64,000 bases of DNA from Vishniacozyma victoriae. Lineage: Eukaryota; Basidiomycota; Tremellomycetes; Tremellales; Bulleribasidiaceae. The position numbers were made by a program, and so were the translations under genes. The DNA lies in assembly GCA_017654735.1 (NCBI GenBank), contig JADPYG010000088.1:620001-684000 (forward strand), in the 5' to 3' direction. This document shows positions 37,585-47,750 of the stretch, piece after piece. The number at the start of each line of letters is the position of its first letter. Position 1 is the first letter of the stretch. Below the pieces are notes generated by a model. That model did no database searches and was not told the DNA's origin. It was given only the letters and a program-made list of their open reading frames with translations.

Positions 37585-38205
37585 TCGGCTGCCGCCAATA
37601 TTGCTCGCGCCGGTGGCCCACCGCTGCCTGGACACATGGTCAACGACGAAGACAAGAACACCTACCTGCTACAGGCTCTGTCTGGAAGAGAGAGCTGGAC
37701 CTGTGGCAAGATGCAAAAAGCATTTCAGGAGTTCCACCCCGCCTTCGATCGAGCCACAAATAGTGACTGGTCGATCTTGGACCGATTTGCGTCCCTTGGT
37801 CAGAGCATCGATGAAGCCGCGAAGGCACTGAAGGTGGACGATGTCGAACTCGACCTTACCAAATCGTCGGAGGCCTATTTAGCGTCCTTTGTCCCAGTGG
37901 TGCGGGATGAAAGTCAATACGCTCCTCCGACTGTTCTGGACCAGTGTTCCAACATCGTGACTTCCAAAGCGAGATATCGGACAAATGATCCACATTCATT
38001 GACGACGTTCGAACGTGAAGACCTTATGAACGCCATCGATACCACTCCAGAGCCGTTCATGAGTCTTGAGTGTTACGAGGAATGGCTCCGCACGATTGGT
38101 AAAAAATGCACTGAGGCGGCGAAAGTCCGCGAGGGGTCGACTCAACGCGACCCAGGGGTTGATAGTGTCGAACAGCATATCGACGGAGAGGTAGCTAGTG
38201 CATGA
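37585..38205 (+). CDS. Hypothetical continuation in the same frame, downstream of the TGA
   Basis: The frame of the preceding ORF reopens directly after its TGA and continues 206 codons to 38205; its own first ATG is at 37636 (MVNDEDKNTYLLQALSGRES). The sequence is helical and soluble-looking, with SWTCGKMQKAFQEFHPAFDR and CYEEWLRTIGKKCTEAAKV. That last stretch resembles the end of the upstream ORF (a Trp-Leu, then spaced Lys/Ala, then Arg-Glu), hinting at an internal repeat. It may be a second cistron, a readthrough extension, or the severed 3' half of a disabled gene. An intron of 87 nt removing the TGA in frame (37570-37656) is possible on paper but has no branch site of the local type. 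Confidence 0.5.
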   Translation, partial: SAAANIARAGGPPLPGHMVNDEDKNTYLLQALSGRESWTCGKMQKAFQEFHPAFDRATNSDWSILDRFASLGQSIDEAAKALKVDDVELDLTKSSEAYLASFVPVVRDESQYAPPTVLDQCSNIVTSKARYRTNDPHSLTTFEREDLMNAIDTTPEPFMSLECYEEWLRTIGKKCTEAAKVREGSTQRDPGVDSVEQHIDGEVASA

Positions 38206-38342
38206 GTCGACTATGATAGGTGTGGACGAGGCCAAGGTCGAAGGCGAGAGCCGTTCGCGGCCGTGAGTTGTGGGAGTAAGTTCCAGTTCTTGTATGATTC
38301 CTGCACTCGAATAATGTACGAGTAAATGAGTAGCATATTGGG

Positions 38343-40383
38343 CTATATATCTAGCATGTCGCCCCAATTATCATCATCCGCACCGTCTCTTGACTGAGGA
38401 TCGTTGATGAGATCATCATCCGAATCTTCGATGATAGCAGCGCTCTTGACGGCCTTCCTTTTCTGAAGTCTTGAGGGTACCCTGAATCCAGTCGAGGGGA
38501 AAAGACTCGAGCGTCTCTTGATTGAATGACGATGTCTCCGAGCATGTCCAACAGAGGCCAATAGCTCGCGATATGCTGATATCAGCCGAGTACTTTGAAT
38601 ATGAGGATACTCACCTATTCGAGAAGCGATGATATCATCAGGCTCCAATTCGGGTAAAGAGAGCTCTTCCGCTGCTTGCCAGAGAGCTAATTCCGCTGCG
38701 CTGTCCAGCTTCTCATCGAGGTCGGTCGCTGCTTGGTCTAGTGCATGATCTTCTTCGTCAGTGAAGCCTGGCTCATCGTCGGCGATTATGTCGTCTTCTG
38801 AAGTCGCGGTGTCGTGTGGATAGAGTGACACTCGGGCTGGACCTATATGGGAATCGTCCAATACGGTGATAGCGTATTCGACATGTTTCGTCTTTACTTC
38901 TGGTCCATCGTCGTCGGTGGCTTGAAGAGCATTGACTTCGGCCACTAGGATCGCGTGGAGCATAAGTTCCCGTAAATATGTTTTCACGGTACCAAGTATG
39001 TCGTCAAGAATCGGAAGCGAGATATCCGGACCAGCGTACTGGGAAGCCAAAGCCGCGAAATTGATGGTGTCGAGGTTCTCCGAAACAAGATAGGCATCGA
39101 GCCCCATGTCCCGTAGATCCTGCAGAGCGGCATTGTCTTCCGAGACAGTCGAAGCATCCATCGGCGTACCTTGACGGCTTATCGATGCCAGTCGAGTCCG
39201 CTTAGATGGCAAAGACGGCTCGACCTTCATTACGACAGGGTGTCCGATTGGCGTTTCGGCGTCGACATCCTTGCCGATACTCTTCAGGTACGCTTTATTT
39301 ATTCCACCTTCCTGTTTGATCTCATCCTCCGTCTTTCCTCCTTGCAGTAAACTCTGTAGTCGTGTATTTTCACGATTCCGCTTTCGATTGAGAAGTTTCG
39401 TCAGGTCGGCTCGCTGTTGCTTGGATCGTGACTTTTTGTCAATGGCGAGTAGAGCTTCGAGTGCCGCATTGTCCATGGCGATTTTGTGGTGTTTGCCCAG
39501 AGGTTGCGAGATTACTGGACTCGAAGGCGAATCCGGGGGGTCAGGTTTAATCGCTGTTGGCGTATCGAGTCGGCGGACACGATCAGAATACCACTCGGAC
39601 CAACTTGGTCGGGTCAGCTTGTCGAGTTGTCCGAGCTTCTCCCAACCTATTGCCCGTCCCCAGTCCTCCCTAGCCCAGCGAGATTGTAGTTCGGCATCCC
39701 CTTGAGCCCTGAGTTTTCGTCTGTCCGCCTTGTCCTCTGCTTCCTCCCTGACTTTGACCTTCATCGCATTACGCTCAATCCTCCTCCTCTTGGTAGTTTG
39801 AACTTCCTCTTCGACTCTCTCTGTTTCCCTTTCAGCTTGTATGATTTGACTAGCGAGCGTTTCCTCCTCCTGTATCCAGGAATCCGTCATCTCCCTAGCC
39901 GACTTGGCTTTACCCTCCCTCCGCCCCATTCTACGCTTCCCATCTTGATCCGACTGATCATTTTCTACCACCCCAACAAGCCCTCTATCAAGTGCGTCGA
40001 GATACAGAAGGACCTCTGATTCGGGTTTACCGCAATCGTATGCCACCAAGTCGGATCGTAATCGCGAATGACGAGAAAGTGCAGCGAAAAAGGAGGATTG
40101 ATCGCGAGGCGTCCAGTTGAGCCATGTCGACGTATCATGTAGTGGTCGGCCATATCCATAAGCGAGTCCTTCTCTGTGACGTATGGCGTCGCGTGTATGA
40201 CTCTCTACAAGCTCGGTGTACCATTGCAAGACTTTGTCGGACGCTACATATCAGCCTAGCCGGATCTCGTACTTACGCCTTGATTTGTCTTGTACACCAA
40301 GGCGTTCCCCTTCAAATCCGTTCAGAGCCCTATCAGCTCTGATGACTCTTGAAGGTCCAGCACCTTCAGTCTGGGTCTGCATG
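38343..40383 (-). CDS. Rrn5-like RNA polymerase I upstream activation factor
   Basis: Yeast Rrn5 belongs to the UAF complex that recruits RNA polymerase I to rDNA. The true start is the ATG at 40383 (MQTQTEGAGPSRVIRADRAL), in a short first exon joined across an intron with GGCTGATATGTAG. The region SDKVLQWYTELVESH and then the SANT-like block WTPRDQSSFFAALSRHSRLR with LVAYDCGKPESEVLLYLDAL match the family pattern of a Trp/Phe-rich domain followed by YLD. A Lys/Glu-rich middle and a histone-fold-like stretch (LPILDDILGTVKTYLRELML, then KHVEYAI) follow; the acidic tail ends DDNWGDMLDI. A 39-nt intron at about 38574-38612 keeps the frame if unspliced. The family call rests on the N-terminal pattern and remains moderately sure. 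Confidence 0.6.
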
Positions 40384-40742
40384 ACATTGCCAGGCTACCT
40401 TAAGCTATGGTGTAGTTCTTGCCTCGTCAAAATCAAGCACGTCCAACTTTTGGTACTGTGCCTGAAATCACGTGGACTCAGTTGTCACTGAAGCTGTCTA
40501 GTGATCGGCGCTATGATGCATATGATGCATGCATTCTTGAATAGATAGCTTCGAGATAGGCCATGTAGCTCACTTAATTTCAGCCCTCGGGGCTTGGTGC
40601 GAGTTGGATATGCAAGAGTTCTGATTAAGACTCACTGGACGATGACGCCACGATTACCTCCACTTAAAAGTCCACTGCTCGTCGTGTGTGTCGATCATTC
40701 CCGCTATCACACTACCTTCCTCTTCACAAGAACTATACGGCA
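40384..40742. promoter_or_regulatory. Shared promoter, Rrn5-like gene and UbiB kinase
   Basis: Divergent genes with 359 bases between start codons. No distinct element was recognised. Confidence 0.45.
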
Positions 40743-43038
40743 ATGCTATCTCGCCATGTGCCCAGTCTGGGTACAAGAATGGCCCTATATTCGCTGCCGA
40801 CTATGCGACAAGCTTCTACCTCTACGCCAACACTGCCTGCTCGATCACGATCGGTCAAATGGTTACGCCGCGGAGGGATCGTCGCTGGTTTTGGATTGAC
40901 TGTTTATGTCGTCGATAAGCAATTTAATGCTAGTGCGATTACTAGAAGTCTGCGGACAGCTTACATAGGGTATGCTACTTCTTGATGATACAAGCTGACG
41001 AGTAGTATACTGTGTACAATAGATTGTAGGTCATTCAGTGGCCAGCAACCTGGATCTGACAGATAGATAAACTAAATTTCGCACCTAACAAGGCGGACAA
41101 GATAGAGCATCTGCATGAGCGGGTAGCATCGCGTCTGAGATGGGTTATCGATACGAATCAAGGATTGTATCTCAAGCTCGGGCAGGCGTTAGGTGAGCCT
41201 TATCTCAAGAACGAGAGTAATGTGTACTGACCATCAGGTCTGCAAGCAACGCTCCTCCCAAAGCCATATAGAGAAGCATTTGGACATGTCTTCGATCGCG
41301 CACCATCAGTTCCATACAGTGAGGTCGTTAAAGTGAGGATCCCCATTCAGCCTCAGAGGCAAAGCTGACTAAAGGTCTTTCAATCCGATCTAGGAATGTC
41401 ACCGACCGATGTCTTTGCCGAATTCTCAGAAGAGCCATTAGCTTCAGCTTCAATAGCTCAGGTCCATCGAGCAAGGTTGAAGCCTGGTCCAGGGGAGACT
41501 GAGGGAAGAATCGTTGCTGTAAAAGTACAGAAGCCGGCTATCAAGAAACAGATGGAGCTGGATCTGTTCTCATACCGGTACGTCAATCTACCTGTGAGAT
41601 AAGGCAAAAGAGCTGAGAGCCAGATCACTGATGTGGCTCGCCGAGAAACTCTTTGATATGCCCAGTAAGTCAATCCATCCAAGCGGATGAAAGACAGCTG
41701 ACCTTAGTGTATTTTGTGTAAGTCGATCACTCAACGGCAGGTCTGACAACAGGGCAAATTACGTATCTGAACAAATGAGACTCGAAACTTCTTTCAAGCA
41801 TGAGGCAGACAACGCTAGGAAATGTGCTGCACTTCTGGCTCAAACTCCCGAATTAAGGGACGACGTATATGTTCCAAGGGTATTCGGCAAGGCTGAGGGA
41901 TGTGCCGAGAGCGATAGAATCATGGTCATGGAATGGGTTGACGGTGTCAGGTTAGTCCAGCTATCGCATGACCCCGACGCATGATCTGACAACGCAGGCT
42001 AAATGATAAGGACAAGATGGCGGAAATGGGAATCAAGCCCAAGGATGCCATGGATCTAGCAATCTCCTCTGTGTCCGCCATGACCTTCTCTTGGGGGTAT
42101 GCTACTTGAGTCATGCGATACATGAGCTGACTATTAGATTCGTACACTGCGACCCTCATCCAGGGAATTTACTCGTCCGAAAGCACCCTACCAAGAAAGG
42201 CAAACCTGAACTTGTGAGGACCATACATCTCAGGCAGGCTCAGACTGATCCTCAGGTACTAATCGATCACGGACTATACATCAACCTCTCTAAATCATTC
42301 CGGGAAGATTACTGCTCGCTGTGGCGATCCCTCTTCGTCCTCGACATCAAGACTATCGAGACAATAGCCCATAGGTGGGGTATCGCCGTCGACGCAAATA
42401 TGTAAGATATCCCACCCTTGCCGATTCAAGCTGATGAAAAGGTTCGCATCGGCAATCTTACTACGCCCGTTCCAGGTCAACAAGAACAAACGCGCAAAAG
42501 CCGAGGAAAAGCCAAAGACAGAATACGAACAGCAGGTCGAGCTAAAGCAGAGGTTGAAGTCGATGTTGGAGAATGAACAGCTTATCCCGAGGGTACGTCA
42601 CTATATTCAAACAAGAGCTAATGGTAGGAATTGATCTTCTTGACGAGATGTCAGAGGATGATGCAGGCCAATAATCAGACTCTTGGATCGCCTTCTGCAA
42701 GAGTCAACCTCACTGCCAAGGTACGTCGCACTGCTCCAACACTCTACAATATTCAAGGCTGACAATGATAGTGGGCGGCAATAGGCTACTCTCGATCCAT
42801 CGCTTCCCCTCGTACCCTACGCGCAGTCGGCCTAAAAGAATACACCCGAGACCGCCTTAACTCTGTCCTATTCAGAATCACCCTCGGCTTCGTCGACCTC
42901 GCATTCTACTGGAACCAGCTAATTGGCTATTTCAAACCAGCCCAAAAAGGATGGGAGGATCGTTTACAAAAACAATTCGAGCAGATGGCAAAAGAGGAAT
43001 TCGGAATAGAGATTGATGATACCGTCTTCCTTGGCTAG
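40743..43038 (+). CDS. ABC1/UbiB atypical kinase, ADCK1/Mcp2 (Cqd2) type, mitochondrial
   Basis: Members of this branch sit in the mitochondrial inner membrane facing the intermembrane space and affect lipid and coenzyme Q balance. The ATG at 40743 starts MLSRHVPSLGTRM, a basic presequence, followed by a short hydrophobic segment (GIVAGFGLTVYVVD). UbiB hallmarks are present: the KxGQ motif in LYLKLGQALGLQ, the Ala-rich loop ASASIAQVHRA, lysine in IVAVKVQKP, the catalytic FVHCDPHPGNLL and the metal site LIDHGLY. LHERVASRLRWVIDTN before KxGQ is typical of the ADCK1/Mcp2 branch. Splicing removes about ten introns, including a 45-nt one that is open in frame. It ends 63 bases from the convergent coiled-coil gene. 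Confidence 0.88.
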
Positions 43039-43101
43039 TCATAGAGGTGATAGATATACAGTATAATATATGCATTACGCCATGTCATGTTGTACTACCG
43101 A

Positions 43102-45181
43102 CTAGAGCGTGATCAAATCGCCCTCGCATGCAGGACAGCAAAACATGATTTCGTCTCCAAACTGTTTCCTCCCTATCAAGCCCAGATCCTCTTCAACACT
43201 CTCCATAGGTCCTAATCCGGAAACAGTCCTAGTTGGTCCCATACGTGCTTTCAAGCCAGCAAGGGATGCTTGACGTTTATGACGTACTGAGGCAGGTAAC
43301 ATGAGGTCGACAGTTGGTACTCGTTGAACTGGAGGAATTTTAGCTTCGAGGAACAGGTTCTGCGAGGGCGAAGGAGGTGGGACAGCTGAGAGTTGTTTGG
43401 TGAGGGAATGGACGCGGGATGTGGCGGCGTGTAGAGCTGCTTCAAGTTCCCGGATCTTGGCCGCCTGCTGCGAGATTTCAAGGGCCCGCTCGTCCGAAAT
43501 GGAAGTATCGCGCAATGTCAATATCGTCGTTTCGTGTTGCTCAATCTGTGTTTTCGCAGCTTCCAGATCCTTTGCGTCGTTCTTGGACCGTGTTTCGAGT
43601 GTCTGGATTCTGCCCGCCAATTCCGCTTTCTCCTCCATGACTTCCACCACCCTCCCTCTGACCTCTTCGAGCTGTTTGACAAGTTCATCGTTTTCGGTTT
43701 GTAAGGCCTCTTTGCGCTTTTCAGCAGTTTCCGCTCGTTTCGTCATGTTTCCAAGATTGCTTTTGGATGTCGACAACTCGGTCTGAACGTTCTTGAGATT
43801 ATTCTCGAGTTCCGAGATTGATGATGAAGAAGTAGCGTGCGTCGTCTGGAGGGTATCATGTTCATCACGGAGGGAATCGAGTGTTGATTGTAGGTTCGTA
43901 TGCTCCTCCTGGAGTGAGGCATGTGTCGTCGTGAGCTGTTCGTGATTGGCGCGAAGGTCCTCTACTTCTCTGCTAGATGACGACGAGGTCTCACGTGCGG
44001 TTTCTAGCTCAGAGCTCAGCTTGGCAGCCTTTGCTTCGAGATCACTGCTCGTCTGTACATCAGCATGGCTTCTCTTCTTGAGTGGTGACATACACTCCTC
44101 AGCCTGACAACTTCTGCCTCGAGTCCACCTTCCCTCTCCCTAGCTCTATCTAAGCTCTTCTCCAACCCATCCGCCTGCTCCTTCACGGCCCTCAGCTCTT
44201 TCTCTCGCTCCTCCTCTTTCTCCTCAGCCACCCGCTGCAACTCATTCCTCTCACTCCGCAACGCCTCGACATCCTTCCTTAATCTCTCAATCTCTCCCTC
44301 TAGCGTATCCGCCTTCGAAGCACGTCCCTCAACTCCTGCAAGCTTTGTTTCCAGATCCGTCTTCTCTCCTTCTAATTTGGTGATTAACGCTCGACCTTCT
44401 TCTAGGAGTTTAGAGTCTGATTCCGCTGATTTCAAGGATAATTGTAGTTTGGAGATTTGATCTTGAAGGTCAGATCGTTCGGCTAGGAGGTTCGATATAG
44501 TTTCTTGGAGTTTGGCTGTTCCTTCGTCCGCTTTCTTGTTCTCCTTCTTCTGCATAACTTTGGCTTCGCTTGATGGCACTTCGGTTTCCGCTTGCACTGA
44601 TGCTGCTGGCGGCTCTCCTATCGTTTCTGGGGCTGCTGGTGTTGCCTTGGTCTCCACCTCTGGCTCTTTGGTAGTGGCAGGAGGCTCTGTGGGCGTGTGA
44701 TCCTCTGTTGATACCTTCTTCTCCGCCGTTGATGGCTCCTCTGCAGGGTTCTCCACCTCCTTCTCCACTACCGCTTCCGCAGCTACCGGCTCATTTACCT
44801 CCTCCCCATCCTTCATTCCGTTGCCCGTTGTCGTCGACTCCGATGCGTTCTTTCCACCCTCGACACCATCTGCCAAAGGCGACTTGACATGCCCCTCAGT
44901 CTCCGGCCTGGTCTCGTCCAAACTTGTCCTCGTTGATGACGAAGCCTCATTGGCGGTCAAGGCGGGAGACGAGGGCGCGACTGATGGAGCTGGAGTAGCT
45001 GCTTTCTTCTTGTCGTTCTCTTTACGTTTCTTTGCTAGCTAGTAGGTCAGCTCTATTCAACCTGCCAAAGTAGATGTTCGAGAGGAGACGTGAGGAATGT
45101 GGTGCGGTGGAGGTTGGCTTGACTTACCAGTGCTTTGGCCCTTGCTGCTTTCGCTTTCCTCTCCACCTCAGGATCCGACAT
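43102..45181 (-). CDS. Long coiled-coil protein, unidentified
   Basis: The ATG at 45181 starts MSDPEVERKAKAARAKAL; one intron then joins LAKKRKENDKKKAATP. A disordered region rich in Glu, Thr, Pro and Ala (about 150 residues) precedes some 350 residues of heptad-rich coiled coil (for example KLQETISNLLAERSDLQDQI and LEGEIERLRKDVEALRSERN), interrupted by one intron near 44055-44100. The C-terminus is different and compact: RHKRQASLAGLKARM and then GDEIMFCCPACEGDLITL with a CCxxC. Architecture resembles golgins or spindle/septum scaffold proteins, but no GRIP or other defining domain is visible. I name no function. It is tail-to-tail with the UbiB kinase. Confidence 0.8.
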
Positions 45182-45389
45182 GATTGTGTATTCCTGTACT
45201 GATGATCCGAAAGAGTGGTAGACCGTCATTCAACGCTCAAAGACGCGTCCAAGTCATCAAATCTCAAATGTGGCAGAAGTGGCAGATCACATGGGGTAGA
45301 GTACCTAATCGCACTCAGGAAGCTCAATATATATGCATACAATGCTCTCAATCTCTATTAGCTATACTCAATCAAGGTAGATGCCTGAT

Positions 45390-46625
45390 CTACTTGGGCC
45401 CACGAGCTCCGAGACCTGCAAAAGGTAGTCTCATTGACCTGGCAACGACATTTGGGACACTATTCTCAGCTTGATCCCAGAGGTTTTAGGGGGGCGACTC
45501 ACAAGGTAACGGGGAAGTAACTGCAGAACATTGATGGTCCTTCAAATCCGTTTGTAATATTGAATGTCAATTGATCGAAACGCTACACTGTCAGCGACGT
45601 CGCCTGCATGTTGGAGGAGCGCGACTTACATCGTTGAGAGTGACGAATTCGTAGGTGTACTGGTTGGTCACATTTGCTGGGATTGGGCAGTCGGTGTATG
45701 CACATGCGTCCTGCTTGTGAGCAACATATCGTATGTACTACGGTGGAAACGTACGAAGCTCTGGCCGGAGTATGGGAAGTCTTCGCTGCCCGGACCGTTC
45801 GACATACTTCGGTCCCTTGCGACGAGGTTCGACCGTGGGTGGACTGAGTCGAGGGGTGTCACATAGCTCAGCTCGATAGTGTAGTTCCTGTAGATCAGCG
45901 CTAGTCGCACGTGTGATCGATGGGGTGACTTACGATCCAGCATGGAAGTGACACGGGTCCAAGATGGTCCCCTTACCTCCCTCACAAGGCGTAACCTTGA
46001 TCTGTGAAACAGTACCAGTCGAAGGGCACTGCTTATACCGAATCTTCTTCCCCTTCTCTGTCTCCTTGGGTCCGGCAACCGAAGTGCTCGAAGCGGGAAC
46101 CTCATCGCTGGCATCGGCAGCAGCATCGACCACCGCTTCACTGGTCATGGATGGCTTGACCTCTGAAATTGTCTTGGAAGCCATCATGGACGTCATGGTC
46201 GATGTCGAAATGGCGGTAGTGGTCGAGAATGTAGAAGTCGGCATTGGCATCTCGGTTTCAGAGTCTGACTCAGCCATCGGTGTGGGCTCGAGGGTTGGGG
46301 TGGGCCCGACGGTAGACATGAATGTCTCGGAGGGAGTAGTGAAGTCGGAAGTCATCGATGGAGTCGAGGTGGGCATATCAAAGTCCGCTTCCGAGCACAC
46401 AGTAGGCGATCCTGCCTGACTCCATGACCCCTCTGAATCACTATACCAAGCCCCTTCGTCAGAGTGACGTCGGTGATGCTGAGCAGGTCGTCCAGGGTGG
46501 TGAGGGTGGAGATGAACTTCAGCAAGGTGATTGGTAGGAGTCGATCGAGGGGCGTGTTCCAAGTGAGGAGCAGCAGAGACAGTCACTAGGACTGGGAGAA
46601 GAGCGAGTAGAGCAGAGAGTTGCAT
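45390..46625 (-). CDS. Secreted ML (MD-2-related lipid-recognition) domain protein
   Basis: ML proteins bind lipids or sterols in the lumen or outside the cell (NPC2, MD-2, fungal PG/PI transfer proteins). The ATG at 46625 gives MQLSALLALLPVLVTVSAAP, a clear signal peptide. A His-rich patch (HLHPHHPGRPAQHHRRH) and a Ser/Thr/Pro-rich segment of about 130 residues follow, probably O-glycosylated. The ML-type domain is C-terminal: YKQCPSTGTVSQIKVTPCEG, ILDPCHFHAGSNYTIELSY, DACAYTDCPIPANV, and FEGPSMFCSYFPVTF after splicing, with the paired cysteines and the spaced CP of the family. A last intron with an AAGCTGAGAATAG end places the stop at 45390 rather than just after the domain. Ligand unknown. 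Confidence 0.75.
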
Positions 46626-47033
46626 ATTGGCGATACCGGATCGTGGAGCGTTGAGTCTGAGTTTGAGCTTGGGTATAAGATTGATGCGATCGATTGAGAT
46701 TGGGGTGCCAGCACCTGTAAGTCTATGGAGTCAGTGAGTCGAGTGTAAGAGGACTGAGGTTTGACATGTCATATCGTGAGCTTATATGGATCAGCCTTGC
46801 TAGTAGCGATATCAACTAGCTAGACGGAGCTGAGATTCCAAGACACAACGGACATGAACGCTCAACGCTTCCGTACCATGACGGGAACGGGATAGGACGC
46901 GACGGGCATATTTGAATTACAATCATACAACGAATACTAAAAGCATCAGTCACGGACCCTAGGTGAGACAAATGCTGACTCACTTAGACAACACCGCTCC
47001 CAGCTATCCTACATACATCCCGGTCTCCCTCTT
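46626..47033. other. Intergenic spacer between two secreted-protein genes
   Basis: About 400 bases upstream of the ML gene and downstream of the small secreted protein gene. No further feature seen. Confidence 0.5.
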
Positions 47034-47400
47034 CTAGAACGGAATAGGTCCATACGCCTCGCACTTGTTATGACACTCTCGGAACTCTCGATTACAGTCC
47101 CACGTGTTGCCTTCTTCGTCGCATTGATTACATCGAATACCCTTGTTACAGAATGCTGTCGATCAGTTTAATGGCCAAGCATCAAGCGAGGTCAGAAGCC
47201 AAGGATAACATACGCCGCTTTCCGAGATAGCCTATGGGATGCATCCAGTCCTTGTCGGCGACACATCGTACCGAAAGTTGAGGACAGATGTTGAAGGCTC
47301 CTTGACCGGGATGATCATCTGCCGACTCGTGACTCGGGATAATTGGTGAAGCTACTGCCAGTGTAAGTGCGAGGCAGGCTGTGAGTATGCGTAGTAACAT
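47034..47400 (-). CDS. Small secreted cysteine-rich protein
   Basis: Two exons joined by an intron with an AACTGATCGACAG end encode 102 residues. MLLRILTACLALTLAVASP is a typical signal peptide. The mature part carries eight cysteines at about residues 39, 46, 65, 71, 74, 83, 90 and 94 (ICPQ, RCVA, FCNK, RCNQCDE, DCNR, ECHNKCEA), an even number that would allow four disulphides. The cysteine spacing does not fit the hydrophobin pattern (no CC doublets). Size, signal and Cys content are those of effector-like or surface proteins of fungi; no known family is recognised. It lies next to the secreted ML gene on the same strand. Confidence 0.72.
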
Positions 47401-47750
47401 TGCGATGAATATTGTTGGGTGTCCAATGATCTCTGTATATCCATGCTAGCACTACATTGCCTGGATCGTACTATGTCGATCTGGGATAAATAGCACATAA
47501 ACCCCATCAGATATATTACATTGCCGGAGTTGCCGGAACTAAGATGTGCCGATCAAAAGTGGAGGTTTCCCCTTTACGCTGGACTCTCGGCTCTCGGGTG
47601 TGGGACCTCCCGGACCAATAGCCAACTCTGCCGGGGCTTTAACCTGAACCCCTATAAGCTAGTAGTCAGCAGCCCCCCCGGTCTCTTTCTTTTCCATCTG
47701 TACACATATCCCACTTGCCACCTTTTATCAATATCAAAAGCATATCAAAA
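47401..47750. promoter_or_regulatory. Divergent promoter region, small secreted protein and aldehyde dehydrogenase
   Basis: The 350 bases between the divergent start codons include a TATAAG at 47653-47658, about 95 bases before the dehydrogenase ATG, a ccaat string just upstream near 47614, and a pyrimidine-rich leader. These fit a strong promoter for the dehydrogenase, whose codons are also highly biased. Confidence 0.45.

Noticed and set aside
39271..40019. Plus-strand frames of 105-144 codons opposite the Rrn5-like gene
   Set aside because: They are antisense shadows of a long charged coding region, rich in Ser/Leu/Arg as expected from reversed Glu/Lys codons.
44512..45042. Plus-strand Ser/Val-rich frames that look like secreted or wall proteins
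   Set aside because: They are the reverse of the Glu/Thr/Ala-rich part of the coiled-coil gene and lack introns or a signal peptide.
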